A stretch of 64,000 nt of DNA from Thiopseudomonas alkaliphila (GCF_001267175.1 NZ_CP012358.1:1342501-1406500); one strand, 5' to 3'; positions 47,959 through 58,765 are shown, counted from the first letter of the stretch. Numbers and translations: made by a program. Notes: generated by a model from the sequence alone, not told the origin.

Positions 47959-49176
47959 TTAGTCCTCAATGCTTTCCCGTTCACGATAGCCTAGTAGATA
48001 CAAAATGCCGTCCAGACCTAAGGTTGAAATCGCCTGACGGGCACTTTGCTTAACTAAGGGCTTTGCCCGAAAAGCCACACCCAGACCTGCTAAACCTAGC
48101 ATCGGCAAATCATTCGCCCCATCACCAACAGCAATTGTCTGTTCTAAGCGTAAGCCTTCTTTAGCAGTCAACTCTTGCAGCAAATCAGCTTTGCGCTGGG
48201 CATCGACAATTGGCTCAATCACTCGCCCAGTCACCTTGCCATCAATAATTTCTAGCTCATTAGCATAAACATAATCAATGCCTAATTTAGCTTGTAGCTG
48301 CTTGGCAAAGTAGGTAAAACCACCGGACAAAATCGCAGTTTTGTATCCCAAACGCTTAAGCTCGGTAAATAACACCTCAGCACCTTCGGTAAGCTTCAAA
48401 CTATCGGCAATACCTTGCAGGCTAGACTCTGGTAGACCTTTTAAGAGTGCTAAACGCTCTTTAAAGCTGGCTTTAAAATCCAGCTCACCCTGCATCGCGC
48501 GCTCAGTAATAGCTGCTACTTTCTCGCCAACACCAGCCGCTTTAGCTAACTCATCAATAACTTCGGCCTCAATTAACGTCGAGTCCATATCAAACACTGC
48601 TAATCGACGGTTACGCCGAAAAACGGTATCGCGCTGGAAGGCAATATCAACATTCAACTCTTGGGCGACACTTAAAAACTCAGCTCGCAATGCCGCCACA
48701 TCTTCAGGCTCACCACGCACTGAAAACTCAATACAGCCTTTGCTTTTATCCAAAGGCAAATCAAGCGGACGACGACCAGACAAACGATCAATATGATCAA
48801 TATTTAGGTCATATTTAGCAGTAATTTCACTGACTCGTTGCAGCTGTAAAGCAGTTACCTTGCGGGTTAACAGGGTAACGATATAGCGCGATTTACCCTG
48901 TCCTTGTACCCACAACTGATAATCTTGCTCAGAAATAGGAGTAAAGCGCACTTGCTGATCTAACTTGTAACCAGTAAACAGCACATCTTTAAGCGCGTCG
49001 GCAGAACCTTCTGCCTGGGGAATTTCGACTAAAATCCCAAAAGATAGGGTGTCATGAATCACCGCCTGCCCAATATCAAGAATATTTACCCCCGCATTAG
49101 CCAGCACTCCCATGATCGCCGCGGTTAAACCCGGGCGATCTTCTCCGGTGATATTAATCAATACTATTTCGCGCAA
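47959..49176 (-). CDS. serB: Phosphoserine phosphatase SerB with ACT domains
   Basis: Last enzyme of serine synthesis. It has 405 residues: two N-terminal ACT-like regulatory segments (about 1-80 and 95-180), then the HAD phosphatase domain with the catalytic DxDxT in VFDMDSTLIEAE (Asp196, Asp198) and the C-terminal GDGANDLPML. The start is TTG with GGAG eight bases upstream; the beginning LREIVLINITGEDRPG matches the family N-terminus, so TTG is probably right. The first gene upstream is the MCE operon end, 29 bases away. Confidence 0.95.
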   Translation of the reverse strand: MREIVLINITGEDRPGLTAAIMGVLANAGVNILDIGQAVIHDTLSFGILVEIPQAEGSADALKDVLFTGYKLDQQVRFTPISEQDYQLWVQGQGKSRYIVTLLTRKVTALQLQRVSEITAKYDLNIDHIDRLSGRRPLDLPLDKSKGCIEFSVRGEPEDVAALRAEFLSVAQELNVDIAFQRDTVFRRNRRLAVFDMDSTLIEAEVIDELAKAAGVGEKVAAITERAMQGELDFKASFKERLALLKGLPESSLQGIADSLKLTEGAEVLFTELKRLGYKTAILSGGFTYFAKQLQAKLGIDYVYANELEIIDGKVTGRVIEPIVDAQRKADLLQELTAKEGLRLEQTIAVGDGANDLPMLGLAGLGVAFRAKPLVKQSARQAISTLGLDGILYLLGYRERESIED

Positions 49177-49205
49177 GGCGCTATCTCCACTCGATAAGGT
49201 AATGG

Positions 49206-49964
49206 TTAGAAACGAAATACTTCAACTTGCTCAGCCGATGGTTTCACTGGTGCTTCAGGTAAGGTTGCAGGCGTCGCTAACCTCTTAGTCGGTGTTGTGC
49301 TAGCAGATTCGACTGCCGTCTTAGTTGGCGTCTTAGCTGGGCGCACGCTAGATTGATTATAAGCCACTTGCCGTTTAGCTGACTGCTGGCGCATTTGCTG
49401 ACTTAAAGCTTTACTTAAGCGCTGCAACAACGCACTTTGCGCTTTAACTTGTGAGTCTAAGCTATTTTGATGCGGCTCATTGTCGGTATATAAACCACTG
49501 TCTAAAAGCTCACCGTTGGCATCCAATAAACGCCACTGCGCCTCAATCAGCGCGGGTTGTTGTACACCTGAATCTAAACGACTAATACTCAGCACTAATT
49601 GCTGCTGAGGCTCAACCCCAATGCGATCAGGATATAAAGAAATTTTACTAGTATTGAGCTCCGCTGCTAGCTGCCGCACGAGGTACTGACCAATATTATC
49701 TTGTAAACTGCCAGCCCAACGTCCTCCCTTGGCCATACTAAAACTGCCATTGGCGTCACGCTGTAAAATACTTTCGCGCTGCAAATAATCAGCCACCTTC
49801 AATGGCCCAAGTAATACGGTTAAATCATGCTCTTTGGTGTTTTTAGCCGCCACCGCCGACTGCAACTGATAAAACTGAACTGGCTCAGTCGTGGCGCAGC
49901 CACCTAAGCCTGCCATTGTAAGCACAGCCAAGACTGCAGGTAATACGGGTAGGTGCTTAATCAT
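49206..49964 (-). CDS. PqiC-like lipoprotein (ABC transport auxiliary)
   Basis: A 252-residue outer-membrane lipoprotein of the ABC_trans_aux/PqiC family. The lipobox is LGGC at residues 20-23. FYQLQS after it, ILQRDANGSF and SLQDNIGQYLVRQLAAEL fit the family; the last 60 residues form a Thr/Pro/Lys-rich tail, a likely linker. It is the last gene of a permease-ATPase-MCE-lipoprotein operon and overlaps the MCE gene by ATGA. It should contact the MCE tunnel at the outer membrane. Confidence 0.85.
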   Translation of the reverse strand: MIKHLPVLPAVLAVLTMAGLGGCATTEPVQFYQLQSAVAAKNTKEHDLTVLLGPLKVADYLQRESILQRDANGSFSMAKGGRWAGSLQDNIGQYLVRQLAAELNTSKISLYPDRIGVEPQQQLVLSISRLDSGVQQPALIEAQWRLLDANGELLDSGLYTDNEPHQNSLDSQVKAQSALLQRLSKALSQQMRQQSAKRQVAYNQSSVRPAKTPTKTAVESASTTPTKRLATPATLPEAPVKPSAEQVEVFRF

Positions 49965-50920
49965 TGTTTTTTCCCAAAAATTAATGACTCTGGATTGCGC
50001 TCTAAACCTTCAGCAGCGCGCTGCATAGCTTTACTTGCCTGACTCAGTTCTTGCAGAGCATTGAGCATCTCATATTGTAATTCAGATTGCGGACCAATGG
50101 AGCGACGGCTATCTACGACAAAGCCATTCATCTGCTCGATAACCTGCTGAGTATTTTTCGCGGTTTGGCGTAACTCTTTCATCACTTCGGTTAGTTCATT
50201 ACCACTGCCGGTCACCGTACCCATTAACTGCGGTACATCTAAGTTTAATTGGGCTGTCAGCTGGTCAACATTGGCTAAAATTTTATTCACCCCTTCCAGC
50301 CCCTCACTGAGCGCTGGTGAGCTGGCTAATTTATCCAATGAGCGCATCGCACCACTGGCAGTTTCCATTAGTTCAGCAATGGGCACATCTTTCAGACCTG
50401 ACACTAAATCACGCAGCACATCAGCAGCCTGATCAATTTTCGACGGCACACTAGGTATTGCTGGCACATCAAAGCGATGGGGTTCACGAATATACCCTTC
50501 ATGCCCCGGAAAAAAATCCAGCGCGACAATGGCCTTACCCGTTAACAAACTAGGGGTTTGTAATTGTGCACGCAGACCACGCTCAACCAAAGGCTCAACC
50601 ACCGCATCAAAACCTTTGCCACCTAAACTGGCTGCTTCGTTTTCACCTTGGTTGATGCGAATCACCACCGGCATGATCACATCTTGAATACTGCGATCAT
50701 AGGACAAACGAATTTCACGCACACTGCCGACCTTTACTCCACGGTAAGTAACATCAGCGCCAACATCCAGCCCATCGAGAGTACCGGTAAAATAAACCAC
50801 GTACTCAGCAGGTTTAGTAAATAAACTGTCTCGACTTAAAATCATCACCCCACTGACCAATAAAAAAATACCAGCCAGCACAAAGGCGCCAATTAAAAAA
50901 GGTTTTCTTGAATCACTCAT
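49961..50920 (-). CDS. MCE-domain lipid transport protein (MlaD-like)
   Basis: A 319-residue inner-membrane-anchored MCE protein. One N-terminal helix (FLIGAFVLAGIFLLVSGVM), then a single MCE domain (YFTGTLDGLDVGADVTYRGVKVGSV), then a long helical C-terminal region with LAELMETASG-type heptads. It would form the hexameric lipid tunnel of an Mla/Pqi-like importer or exporter of phospholipid. Overlaps both neighbours by four bases. Confidence 0.9.
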   Translation of the reverse strand: MSDSRKPFLIGAFVLAGIFLLVSGVMILSRDSLFTKPAEYVVYFTGTLDGLDVGADVTYRGVKVGSVREIRLSYDRSIQDVIMPVVIRINQGENEAASLGGKGFDAVVEPLVERGLRAQLQTPSLLTGKAIVALDFFPGHEGYIREPHRFDVPAIPSVPSKIDQAADVLRDLVSGLKDVPIAELMETASGAMRSLDKLASSPALSEGLEGVNKILANVDQLTAQLNLDVPQLMGTVTGSGNELTEVMKELRQTAKNTQQVIEQMNGFVVDSRRSIGPQSELQYEMLNALQELSQASKAMQRAAEGLERNPESLIFGKKQ

Positions 50921-51684
50921 AGTGCCTCCGTGGCTTTTGCACCACGACGTAAAAAGCGTTGTACGGTTTCTGGGCCATTATCTAATAGCTCGGTTAAGGA
51001 ACCAAATGCGATTTGGGTACGGGTTTTATTATCGAGAAACAAGCAGGTGTCAGCCACTGCATAAATACTGGGTAACTCGTGGGTAACCAATACAATGGTT
51101 GAGCCTAAACTATCACGCAACTGTAAAATCAGCTCATCCAATGCTTGTGAGCTTAGCGGATCAAGTCCTGCCGAAGGCTCATCAAAGAACAACACTTCAG
51201 GATCTAAAGCTAAAGCTCGAGCTAAAGCAGCTCGTTTACGCATCCCCCCCGAAAGCTCAGAAGGATACAAATCAGCGCAGCCTGTTAGCCCAACTAAGGA
51301 TAACTTAAGTTCAGCTAATTCATCTTGCTCAGCACGACTTAAATTGGGACGCCACGCGGCCAAGGGTAAGCAAATATTTTGCCGTAAGGTCATCGAACCC
51401 CAGAGCGCGCCGTTTTGGTACAACACGCCAAAATACTGCTGCAAGTTAGCCCGTGTATCTTCATCTTGCGCCCAAAAGTCTTCGCCATGAAAGTAACTGG
51501 TTCCTGCCAGTGGCGCCTGCAAACCAATCAGATGGCGCAACAAGGTGCTCTTACCACACCCACTACCACCCATAATGACAAAGACTTCGCCCTGTTTAAT
51601 TGAAAAATTTAGGTCGCGCTGAATCACTAAGCTGCCATAACCTGCACTTAAGTTTTCAGCAACTAAAATGCCTGAGTTTCGCAT
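50917..51684 (-). CDS. ABC transporter ATPase (MlaF-like)
   Basis: A 255-residue ATPase. Walker A is GGSGCGKSTL, signature LSGGMRKRAALARAL, Walker B ALDPEVLFFDEPSAGLDPLS. The LSGGMRKR signature is typical of MlaF-type ATPases that drive lipid transport. It is coupled to the MCE gene by a four-base overlap and lies one base after the permease gene. Confidence 0.92.
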   Translation of the reverse strand: MRNSGILVAENLSAGYGSLVIQRDLNFSIKQGEVFVIMGGSGCGKSTLLRHLIGLQAPLAGTSYFHGEDFWAQDEDTRANLQQYFGVLYQNGALWGSMTLRQNICLPLAAWRPNLSRAEQDELAELKLSLVGLTGCADLYPSELSGGMRKRAALARALALDPEVLFFDEPSAGLDPLSSQALDELILQLRDSLGSTIVLVTHELPSIYAVADTCLFLDNKTRTQIAFGSLTELLDNGPETVQRFLRRGAKATEAL

Positions 51685-51685
51685 A

Positions 51686-52810
51686 TTAAATCCCCAACTG
51701 GGTGCAGATTAAGGTAATCATCGCATCACTCACTACCAGCGCGACAATAATGCTAACCACCGCACCGGTGGTGGCTTTACCAACCGCCTGGGCATTACGA
51801 CCACTGTTTAAGCCGTAATAGCAGCCTATTAAACCGATCAGTACCGCAAACACTAAGCTTTTAAATAAACCAATCATAAAATCGGTTAAGGTCAACATCG
51901 ATAAGCTTTGGTTAATGTATTGGGTCGCAGAAATATCAAATAAGCCCGAACCAATCACGAACCCGCCAAAAATCCCCAAGGCATCGGCAAATACCGTTAA
52001 AATCGGCATACTAATCAAGAGCGCTAACAAACGCGGCAAAACTAAAAACTCTAATGGTGGAAAACCAAAAGTTTTTAATGCATCGACTTCTTCATTTGCC
52101 TGCATACTGCCCAGCTCTGCCGCATAGGCCGCCCCGGTTCGGCCGGCCATAATCACTGCGGTCATTAACGCGCCCATTTCTCGGGTCATACCAATTGCCA
52201 CCATGTTGGCAATATACAGTTGCGCACCAAAGGCTTCTAACTGCGCGGCGCCAACAAAGGCTAGAATCAACCCCACTAGACTGGCAATCAGAGCCACAAT
52301 CGGTAAGGCTCCTGGCCCGCACTGTTGCAGGGCATCCCAAAAATCGCTCATACGCATGCGCCCCTTTCCAAGCAGCATGCGCCAGCAGGCGATTAATACT
52401 TCGCCAATAAACTGACAACTTTTACCAATCGCAGCAAACACCGCCATGACCACTAAACCAAAGCGGGCAATTCTGCCAAAGGCCTGAGGCTCCTGTGCTT
52501 TAGCTTGCACCGATGGCGTATCCGCCATCACCAAGAGCCTACTAACTGCTGGCGGCAACTCGGCAAATTCAACACTTGCATTTTGCTGCTCAGCTAAGCG
52601 ACGAATCCGCCGTAGCATCGCCAGTAAACTGCTATCCCATTGCTCTACTTCAACCTGCACAGTGATGTGCTTAGCCGACTTAGGTTTAGCTTTCCATACT
52701 TTGGCTAGATTCGGTTTGGCTTGGTGTAAAGTCCAAGCACCACGCAAGTTTAGCCTGGCAGATTCGGTGCCATCCCACTCTAAAATTGCTTGATCTGGCA
52801 CGCTTGCCAT
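51686..52810 (-). CDS. MlaE-type permease with N-terminal STAS domain
   Basis: A 374-residue fusion of a cytoplasmic STAS domain (residues about 1-110, ESARLNLRGAWTLHQAKPNL) and the MlaE permease, with motifs VALIASLVGLILAFVGA, REMGALMTAVIMAGRTGAAYAAE and LEFLVLPRLLAL. The STAS domain is separate (MlaB) in E. coli, but fused here. The gene starts 16 bases after parC, so this lipid transporter is probably co-transcribed with topoisomerase IV. Confidence 0.9.
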   Translation of the reverse strand: MASVPDQAILEWDGTESARLNLRGAWTLHQAKPNLAKVWKAKPKSAKHITVQVEVEQWDSSLLAMLRRIRRLAEQQNASVEFAELPPAVSRLLVMADTPSVQAKAQEPQAFGRIARFGLVVMAVFAAIGKSCQFIGEVLIACWRMLLGKGRMRMSDFWDALQQCGPGALPIVALIASLVGLILAFVGAAQLEAFGAQLYIANMVAIGMTREMGALMTAVIMAGRTGAAYAAELGSMQANEEVDALKTFGFPPLEFLVLPRLLALLISMPILTVFADALGIFGGFVIGSGLFDISATQYINQSLSMLTLTDFMIGLFKSLVFAVLIGLIGCYYGLNSGRNAQAVGKATTGAVVSIIVALVVSDAMITLICTQLGI

Positions 52811-52826
52811 AGCTGTTTACCTTTTA

Positions 52827-55088
52827 TTAAGAGGTTGCTTGATCGGCCCATATTTTTTCAACACGCTGAAAGCCGCGCGGTAGTTTGCTGCCACGTCGAC
52901 CTCGCTCGCCATAGTAATGCTCTAGGTCATCAGGTTTTAACGTCAAGGTGCGCTTACCCGACTGCACAATTAACGAATCACTAGCAGTAACGAGTGCACA
53001 ACCAACTACCCACTCTTCACGCTTAGCCGCGCGCTCAGCAGTAATACCAATAATTTTATTACCCTTGCCTCGGGATAAAATGGGTAACTCTTTTAAGGCA
53101 AATACCAATAATCGTCCCTCATTCGTCACCACCGCTAGCAACTGCGATTCTAGCGCCTGAACTTCCATTGGCGGCAATACCTTAGCAGCAGTAGGTAAAG
53201 TGATTAAAGCCTTACCGGCTTTATTCTTAGTGTGTAAATCGGCACCCTTCACTAAAAAGCCATAGCCGGCATCGCTGGCCATTAAGTACAGTGCCTCATC
53301 TTCAGCGGCAAGAATCCATTCAAAACTAGCGCCCATTGGTGGGGCTAAGCGGCCAGTTAAGGGCTCACCTTGGCCTCGGGCCGAAGGTAAGGTATGGGCA
53401 GCTAGCGAGTAACTACGTCCTTCACTGTCTAAAAAACTCACCTGCTGATTGGAGCGAGCAGGCTGTGCCTGTTTTAATCCATCTCCAGCTTTGTATGACA
53501 AAGCTGCCGCATCAACCTCATGTCCTTTCGCCGCACGCACCCAGCCTTGTTCTGATAAAACAATCGTTAGTGCTTCTACCGGCACCAAAGCACTTTCATC
53601 AAGCGCCTTCGCTTCCACTCGCTCAACCAGCGGTGAACGGCGAGAATCACCATAGATTTCAGCATCTTGCTGAATTTCTTGTTTGACTAAGCGCTTAAGC
53701 TTCGTCGGGCTAGCCAACAAGCCCTGCAACTTTTTCTGCTCTTTCAATAGCTCAGCCTGTTCCCCCCGAATTTTCATCTCTTCTAGGCGTGCCAATTGAC
53801 GCAAGCGCGTATCTAAAATGTAGTCTGCTTGGGTTTCAGTTAAGGCAAAGCATTGCATCAACACACTTTTAGGCTGATCTTCCGTTCGAATAATCTCAAT
53901 CACCTGATCGAGATTTAAAAAAGCGATCAGCAAGCCATCTAACAAATGTAAGCGACGCTCAACTCGATCGAGCCTAAACTGCAGACGACGGCGCACGGTT
54001 TCCAGTCTAAAACTCAACCACTCGGTTAAAATCTGCAACAGATTTTTTACTTGGGGCTTGCCGTCTAGGCCAATCACATTACTGTTAAAGCGGTAACTAC
54101 TTTCTAAGTCCGTGGTGGCAAATAAATGCTGCATCAGGGCCTTGCTATCAATTCGGTTAGAGCGCGGCACAATCACAATGCGGCAGGGATTTTGATGATC
54201 TGACTCATCACGCAAATCCGCCACCATCGGCAGTTTTTTGGCCTGCATTTGCCCGGCAATTTGCTCCAAAACCTTGGCCCCTGAAACCTGATAAGGCAGT
54301 GCCGTCACCACAATCTCGCCATCTTCTAGACGATACACGGCCCGCGCGCGAACCGAACCCCGCCCCGTTTGATAGATTTTTAATAAATCAGACCGTGGGG
54401 TAATAATTTCAGCTGCGGTTGGAAAGTCTGGGCCTTGGATATGCGTTAATAGCTCTTCTAATGTACTGTTTGGCTGATCTATCAGTTGCACACAGGCATT
54501 AGCTACTTCTAACAAGTTATGCGGTGGAATATCGGTAGCCATCCCCACCGCAATCCCAGTAGTGCCATTGAGCAGCAAATTGGGCAGCCGTGCCGGCAGC
54601 ACCGAAGGCTCTTGCAAGGTACCGTCAAAGTTATCTATCCAATCAACTGTGCCCTGGCCTAACTCAGCCAGCAAACTATCGGCATAGTGTGCCAGTCTGG
54701 CTTCGGTATAACGCATCGCGGCAAAGGACTTAGGATCATCGGGCGCACCCCAGTTCCCCTGCCCATCGACCAACGGGTAGCGATAACTAAAAGGTTGTGC
54801 CATTAATACCATCGCCTCATAGCACGCTGAATCACCATGGGGGTGAAACTTACCCAACACATCACCCACGGTTCGAGCAGATTTTTTATGCTTCGCTTCA
54901 GCATTTAGACCTAGCTCGCTCATGGCGTAAACAATACGTCGCTGCACCGGCTTTAAGCCATCACCAATATGCGGCAAGGCCCGGTCCATAATCACGTACA
55001 TCGAATAATTGAGGTACGCTTTTTCAGTAAAGTCGGCGAGCGAGCGTTGCTCCACCCCTTCAAAACTTAAATCGACTAATTCACTCAT
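52827..55088 (-). CDS. parC: DNA topoisomerase IV subunit A
   Basis: Breaks and rejoins DNA to unlink replicated chromosomes. It has 753 residues. The winged-helix region [10 protein letters not shown] carries the catalytic Tyr127. The quinolone-resistance region [12 protein letters not shown] has Ser87 and Glu91, the wild-type residues. [25 protein letters not shown] is the GyrA/ParC N-terminal box; the C-terminal beta-propeller is short, as in ParC. The gene begins 59 bases after the phytase-like gene and is followed by the MCE operon. Confidence 0.97.
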   Translation of the reverse strand: MSELVDLSFEGVEQRSLADFTEKAYLNYSMYVIMDRALPHIGDGLKPVQRRIVYAMSELGLNAEAKHKKSARTVGDVLGKFHPHGDSACYEAMVLMAQPFSYRYPLVDGQGNWGAPDDPKSFAAMRYTEARLAHYADSLLAELGQGTVDWIDNFDGTLQEPSVLPARLPNLLLNGTTGIAVGMATDIPPHNLLEVANACVQLIDQPNSTLEELLTHIQGPDFPTAAEIITPRSDLLKIYQTGRGSVRARAVYRLEDGEIVVTALPYQVSGAKVLEQIAGQMQAKKLPMVADLRDESDHQNPCRIVIVPRSNRIDSKALMQHLFATTDLESSYRFNSNVIGLDGKPQVKNLLQILTEWLSFRLETVRRRLQFRLDRVERRLHLLDGLLIAFLNLDQVIEIIRTEDQPKSVLMQCFALTETQADYILDTRLRQLARLEEMKIRGEQAELLKEQKKLQGLLASPTKLKRLVKQEIQQDAEIYGDSRRSPLVERVEAKALDESALVPVEALTIVLSEQGWVRAAKGHEVDAAALSYKAGDGLKQAQPARSNQQVSFLDSEGRSYSLAAHTLPSARGQGEPLTGRLAPPMGASFEWILAAEDEALYLMASDAGYGFLVKGADLHTKNKAGKALITLPTAAKVLPPMEVQALESQLLAVVTNEGRLLVFALKELPILSRGKGNKIIGITAERAAKREEWVVGCALVTASDSLIVQSGKRTLTLKPDDLEHYYGERGRRGSKLPRGFQRVEKIWADQATS

Positions 55089-55147
55089 AACTTTTCTACT
55101 TTACCTGCCTGTTAATGCCTGTACGTCTACGCTGTACAGTGCTGCAC

Positions 55148-56134
55148 TCAATGCAACCAGCCCTTGGCAGGTGCTTTAAATTGCCAAATAATAGGATTTT
55201 TTAGCTGGTCAGCTCGGACTTTGTCAGCCGTATCTAAGCCAACCCACGCCGCACCCTCTTCAATCACTAAAGCTTCTGCCATCCCTAACTGAGCGCCACC
55301 GTAGCGCTTCTCGGGCAGGCTTTCAGTGCTCGCAAATGACCAACATCGTTCAACTTTTCCGTGTTTTAACTCTCGTCGACACAGCTGTCGCTCGGCGCGC
55401 TCCAAGGTAAACAATTTATCGCGATACATACTTAATCCAGAGAAGTCTGCCGCCGTGCGACCGCTATAAGGCGCGGGCAATGGCACCTGATGTTGCTCGG
55501 CTAAGACTACACAGTTATCAATACAACGCCACTGTAGTTGATGCTGGGTTAAACGAATTAAGCCACGACCCTGCCGCTCCGCGGCTAACCAGAGCTGACT
55601 GCCATCTTCCGCTAGCGCAAGGCCTTCTAAACCCGCATTGTGCCGCAACAATAAACCGTTAGCGCGCGCCATCGAGTGCAAGTTACTCGGTAAACGAATC
55701 CAGCGTCCTTCGCCTTCTCGATTAACCTGTAACACGGCAGAATATGCTTCACTTACCAAATACAAGTTGTGCTGGCTATCGCAGCTAATACCTTCAAAAT
55801 CTAGCTCACTGCCTCTGACCTGACTGACGACGCTCTGTAATAGGCGATTGGCTAAAGGTTTGCGATTAATTGGTGGTACTTGAATCGCATAGGGTTGAGC
55901 CAGAAACTGTTGCTGCGCGCTATCTAAAATCAGCTCAAACACTTGATTATCCACACGGTCTGACACCGCCCACCAACGACCTTGGCACTGGCTAAGGCCT
56001 GATAAATGACCTGCCGTTAATCCCTGTACAGGATACTCTTGGGCTAACTCCAGTACGGTTTCGTCGGCCCAGACCAGCTGCGTCAGACTCAACAGTAGCC
56101 AAGTAGTAAAGAGGGACCAGCAACTAGCTCTCAA
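55148..56134 (-). CDS. Exported esterase-like phytase family protein
   Basis: A 328-residue secreted beta-propeller-like protein (phytase-like family). Signal peptide up to LVWA, then repeating units with GLSQCQGRWWAVSDR, ELDFEGISCDSQHNLYLVSE and GLEGLALAEDGSQLWLAAE, the FEGI/EGLA-type motifs of the family. The start is TTG overlapping the parE stop (TTGA), with GAGG seven bases upstream. Activity unknown. It sits between parE and parC, as in Pseudomonas. Confidence 0.82.
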   Translation of the reverse strand: MRASCWSLFTTWLLLSLTQLVWADETVLELAQEYPVQGLTAGHLSGLSQCQGRWWAVSDRVDNQVFELILDSAQQQFLAQPYAIQVPPINRKPLANRLLQSVVSQVRGSELDFEGISCDSQHNLYLVSEAYSAVLQVNREGEGRWIRLPSNLHSMARANGLLLRHNAGLEGLALAEDGSQLWLAAERQGRGLIRLTQHQLQWRCIDNCVVLAEQHQVPLPAPYSGRTAADFSGLSMYRDKLFTLERAERQLCRRELKHGKVERCWSFASTESLPEKRYGGAQLGMAEALVIEEGAAWVGLDTADKVRADQLKNPIIWQFKAPAKGWLH

Positions 56135-58026
56135 GCTAAGACCTCGGCCAGATTCCCTTTATCTTCTAACCAACTACGACGATCACTGGAACGCTTTTTC
56201 GCCAATAACATATCCATCAACTCAATCGTTTGTTGACTGTCTTCCAAGGTGAGCTGAACTAAGCGCCGAGTATTCGGATCCATGGTGGTTTCTCTTAGTT
56301 GCCCAGGGTTCATTTCACCCAGCCCTTTAAAACGAGTCACCTGCAACTTGCCACGTTTATTTTGCTGCTTGAGCTGCTCTAGAATTGCATCACGCTCTCC
56401 TTCATCAAGGGCGTAATGCACTTCTTTACCCAAATCAATCCGAAAGAGTGGCGGCATTGCCACATACACATGACCTTGCTCAACCAAAGGCCTAAAGTGC
56501 TGTAAAAACAAAGCACAGAGCAAGGTGGCAATATGTAAGCCGTCAGAATCGGCATCAGCCAGAATACAAATTTTGCCATACCGCAGTTGACCCAAATCCT
56601 TAGCTCCAGGATCAACCCCAATGGCTACAGCAATGTCATGCACTTCCTGAGAACCAAGCACTACACTGCCATCGACTTCCCAAGTGTTAAGAATTTTACC
56701 GCGCAGCGGCATAATTGCCTGAAACTCTTTATCCCGTGCTTGCTTAGCACTGCCACCAGCCGAGTCACCCTCAACTAAGAACAATTCGCCCCGCATCGGG
56801 TCATGCCCTACGCAATCGGCTAACTTGCCTGGCAACGCAGGACCTTGGGTAATTTTTTTGCGCTCCACCCGTTTGGCTGATTTTAAGCGCTTACCGGCAT
56901 GGGCTATCGCTAACTCTGCCAACTGCGTGCCTAACTCAGGGTTGGCGTTAAGCCACAAACTAAAGGCATCTTTAACTACGCTGCCAACAAAGCCGGCAGC
57001 GTTGCGTGAGGATAAACGCTCTTTGGTTTGCCCAGAAAACTGTGGTTCTTGCAGTTTAATCGACAACACAAAGCTAATGCGCTCCCAAATATCTTCTGGC
57101 GCCAGCTTAACTCCACGTGGCAATAGATTACGAAACTCACAAAATTCGCGCATCGCATCCAGCAAACCCTGGCGCAAGCCATTTACGTGAGTTCCGCCTT
57201 GGGCGGTAGGAATTAAGTTAACGTAACTTTCTTGAATTAACTCTCCGTCTTCCGGTAACCAGCATAATGCCCAGTCAACTTGCTCGGTCTTACCTTTTTG
57301 CTCGCCACAAAATAGCTCTTCTGGCAAACGTTCAGTCGTACCCAAGGTCTCCGTCAAATAGGAGCGCAAGCCATCGACAAACTGCCACTCCAGTTTTTCA
57401 TTAGTATTTTTATCAACAAATACCACTTGCAGCCCAGGGCACAGTACCGCTTTCGCTTTCAAAATATGCTTTAGCCGCGGTACCGAGAGCTTGGCTGAAT
57501 CAAAGTACTTAGGATCAGGCCAAAAACGGATTGAGGTTCCGGTATTGCGCCGTCCGACAGTCCCGACTACGGTTAAAGCCGAAGCGGTAAAGCCATCGTT
57601 AAAAGTCATCAAGTACTCTTGACCATCACGTCGTACACGGACCTCTACTTGGCTCGACAAAGCATTGACTACCGACACCCCAACCCCATGCAAACCACCA
57701 GAGAACTCGTAGTTTTTATTAGAGAACTTACCGCCTGCATGCAGCCGAGTAAAAATCAACTCTACCCCTGAGATGCCCTCTTCAGGGTGAATATCCACCG
57801 GCATACCGCGTCCATCGTCAATCACTTCGAGCGATTGATCAGTATGTAAGATCACCTGAATTTGCTTTGCATGCCCGGCTAACGCCTCATCCACGCTGTT
57901 ATCAATCACTTCTTGGGCTAGGTGATTCGGGCGAGTGGTATCGGTATACATGCCTGGGCGCTTACGCACCGGATCCAGCCCCGATAACACCTCAATCGCA
58001 TCAGCGGTATAGGTCGTATTAGTCAT
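56131..58026 (-). CDS. parE: DNA topoisomerase IV subunit B
   Basis: ATPase subunit of topoisomerase IV. It has 631 residues with the GHKL domain (QEVIDNSVDEALAGHAKQI, VIDDGRGMPVDIHPE), GLHGVGVSVVNALS and the TOPRIM motif LVEGDSAGGSAKQARD. The subunit lengths and the adjacent parC separate it from gyrB. Its stop overlaps the TTG start of the phytase-like gene. parE and parC are separated by that gene rather than directly joined. Confidence 0.97.
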   Translation of the reverse strand: MTNTTYTADAIEVLSGLDPVRKRPGMYTDTTRPNHLAQEVIDNSVDEALAGHAKQIQVILHTDQSLEVIDDGRGMPVDIHPEEGISGVELIFTRLHAGGKFSNKNYEFSGGLHGVGVSVVNALSSQVEVRVRRDGQEYLMTFNDGFTASALTVVGTVGRRNTGTSIRFWPDPKYFDSAKLSVPRLKHILKAKAVLCPGLQVVFVDKNTNEKLEWQFVDGLRSYLTETLGTTERLPEELFCGEQKGKTEQVDWALCWLPEDGELIQESYVNLIPTAQGGTHVNGLRQGLLDAMREFCEFRNLLPRGVKLAPEDIWERISFVLSIKLQEPQFSGQTKERLSSRNAAGFVGSVVKDAFSLWLNANPELGTQLAELAIAHAGKRLKSAKRVERKKITQGPALPGKLADCVGHDPMRGELFLVEGDSAGGSAKQARDKEFQAIMPLRGKILNTWEVDGSVVLGSQEVHDIAVAIGVDPGAKDLGQLRYGKICILADADSDGLHIATLLCALFLQHFRPLVEQGHVYVAMPPLFRIDLGKEVHYALDEGERDAILEQLKQQNKRGKLQVTRFKGLGEMNPGQLRETTMDPNTRRLVQLTLEDSQQTIELMDMLLAKKRSSDRRSWLEDKGNLAEVLA

Positions 58027-58081
58027 AACTGCCTTTTAAATCAAAATATAAACGTACTGCAGGAGGTAAAACATCAGCCAA

Positions 58082-58663
58082 TTAGGCATTAGCTATGCCA
58101 GCTAATGCTAAAATTTCGGGAATACGCTGGGCAAAGCCTTGATAAGCATGATCGCCACCCTGCTCTACCTCTACCACACAGTCTTGATAGTAGCGTTCAG
58201 CTACGCGGTAATCTAAAGTTTCGTCATCGGTTTGTAACCAAACCTGAATCTTTGCTCCTGCCTTTGGCGGTGCCACTGCTAACGGAGTTAACTGTTTAAT
58301 CTGCTCTGCAGTGAGGTCCCAGGTTTCGCCGGTATGGTAGTTAGTTTGCGGCCCAACATAGTGTTCAAAACGCAGATGCGCCTCTACTGCAGGATTAATC
58401 AACAGGGCTGGATTAGCATAGCGATCATGTAAATAGGTAGCATAGAAACCACCCAGCGAACTGCCCACTAACAAGGCCTGTGGGTTGGCTAGCACCAGCT
58501 CTTCAAGCTGTGCCATAGCCGCACTAAAGTCATTAGGCAAGTCAGGAATAATTAAGGCATCATGTGGCAGATTTAATTGCTGCCAGTACGCACGAAGTTG
58601 CCGCGCCTTAGTTGAAAGGGCCGAGCTATTAAATCCATGGATATAAATAATTTTTGCCGACAT
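58082..58663 (-). CDS. yqiA: YqiA-type alpha/beta hydrolase
   Basis: A 193-residue esterase of the YqiA family, the usual neighbour of parE. IYIHGFNSSALSTKARQL is the family start and GSSLGG (Ser69) is the nucleophile elbow; QTDDETLDYR holds the Asp and GGDHAYQGF the His of the triad. Natural substrate unknown. It lies 55 bases before parE and 102 bases after cpdA. Confidence 0.9.
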   Translation of the reverse strand: MSAKIIYIHGFNSSALSTKARQLRAYWQQLNLPHDALIIPDLPNDFSAAMAQLEELVLANPQALLVGSSLGGFYATYLHDRYANPALLINPAVEAHLRFEHYVGPQTNYHTGETWDLTAEQIKQLTPLAVAPPKAGAKIQVWLQTDDETLDYRVAERYYQDCVVEVEQGGDHAYQGFAQRIPEILALAGIANA

Positions 58664-58765
58664 AGCATCCCTCTTACACTAGACATCAAGCACTCAATTC
58701 GTGGCGTATATTATCAGCAACCATCTCTTTGCGTGAGCTCACAATCAATTATTTCATAGAGCCTA

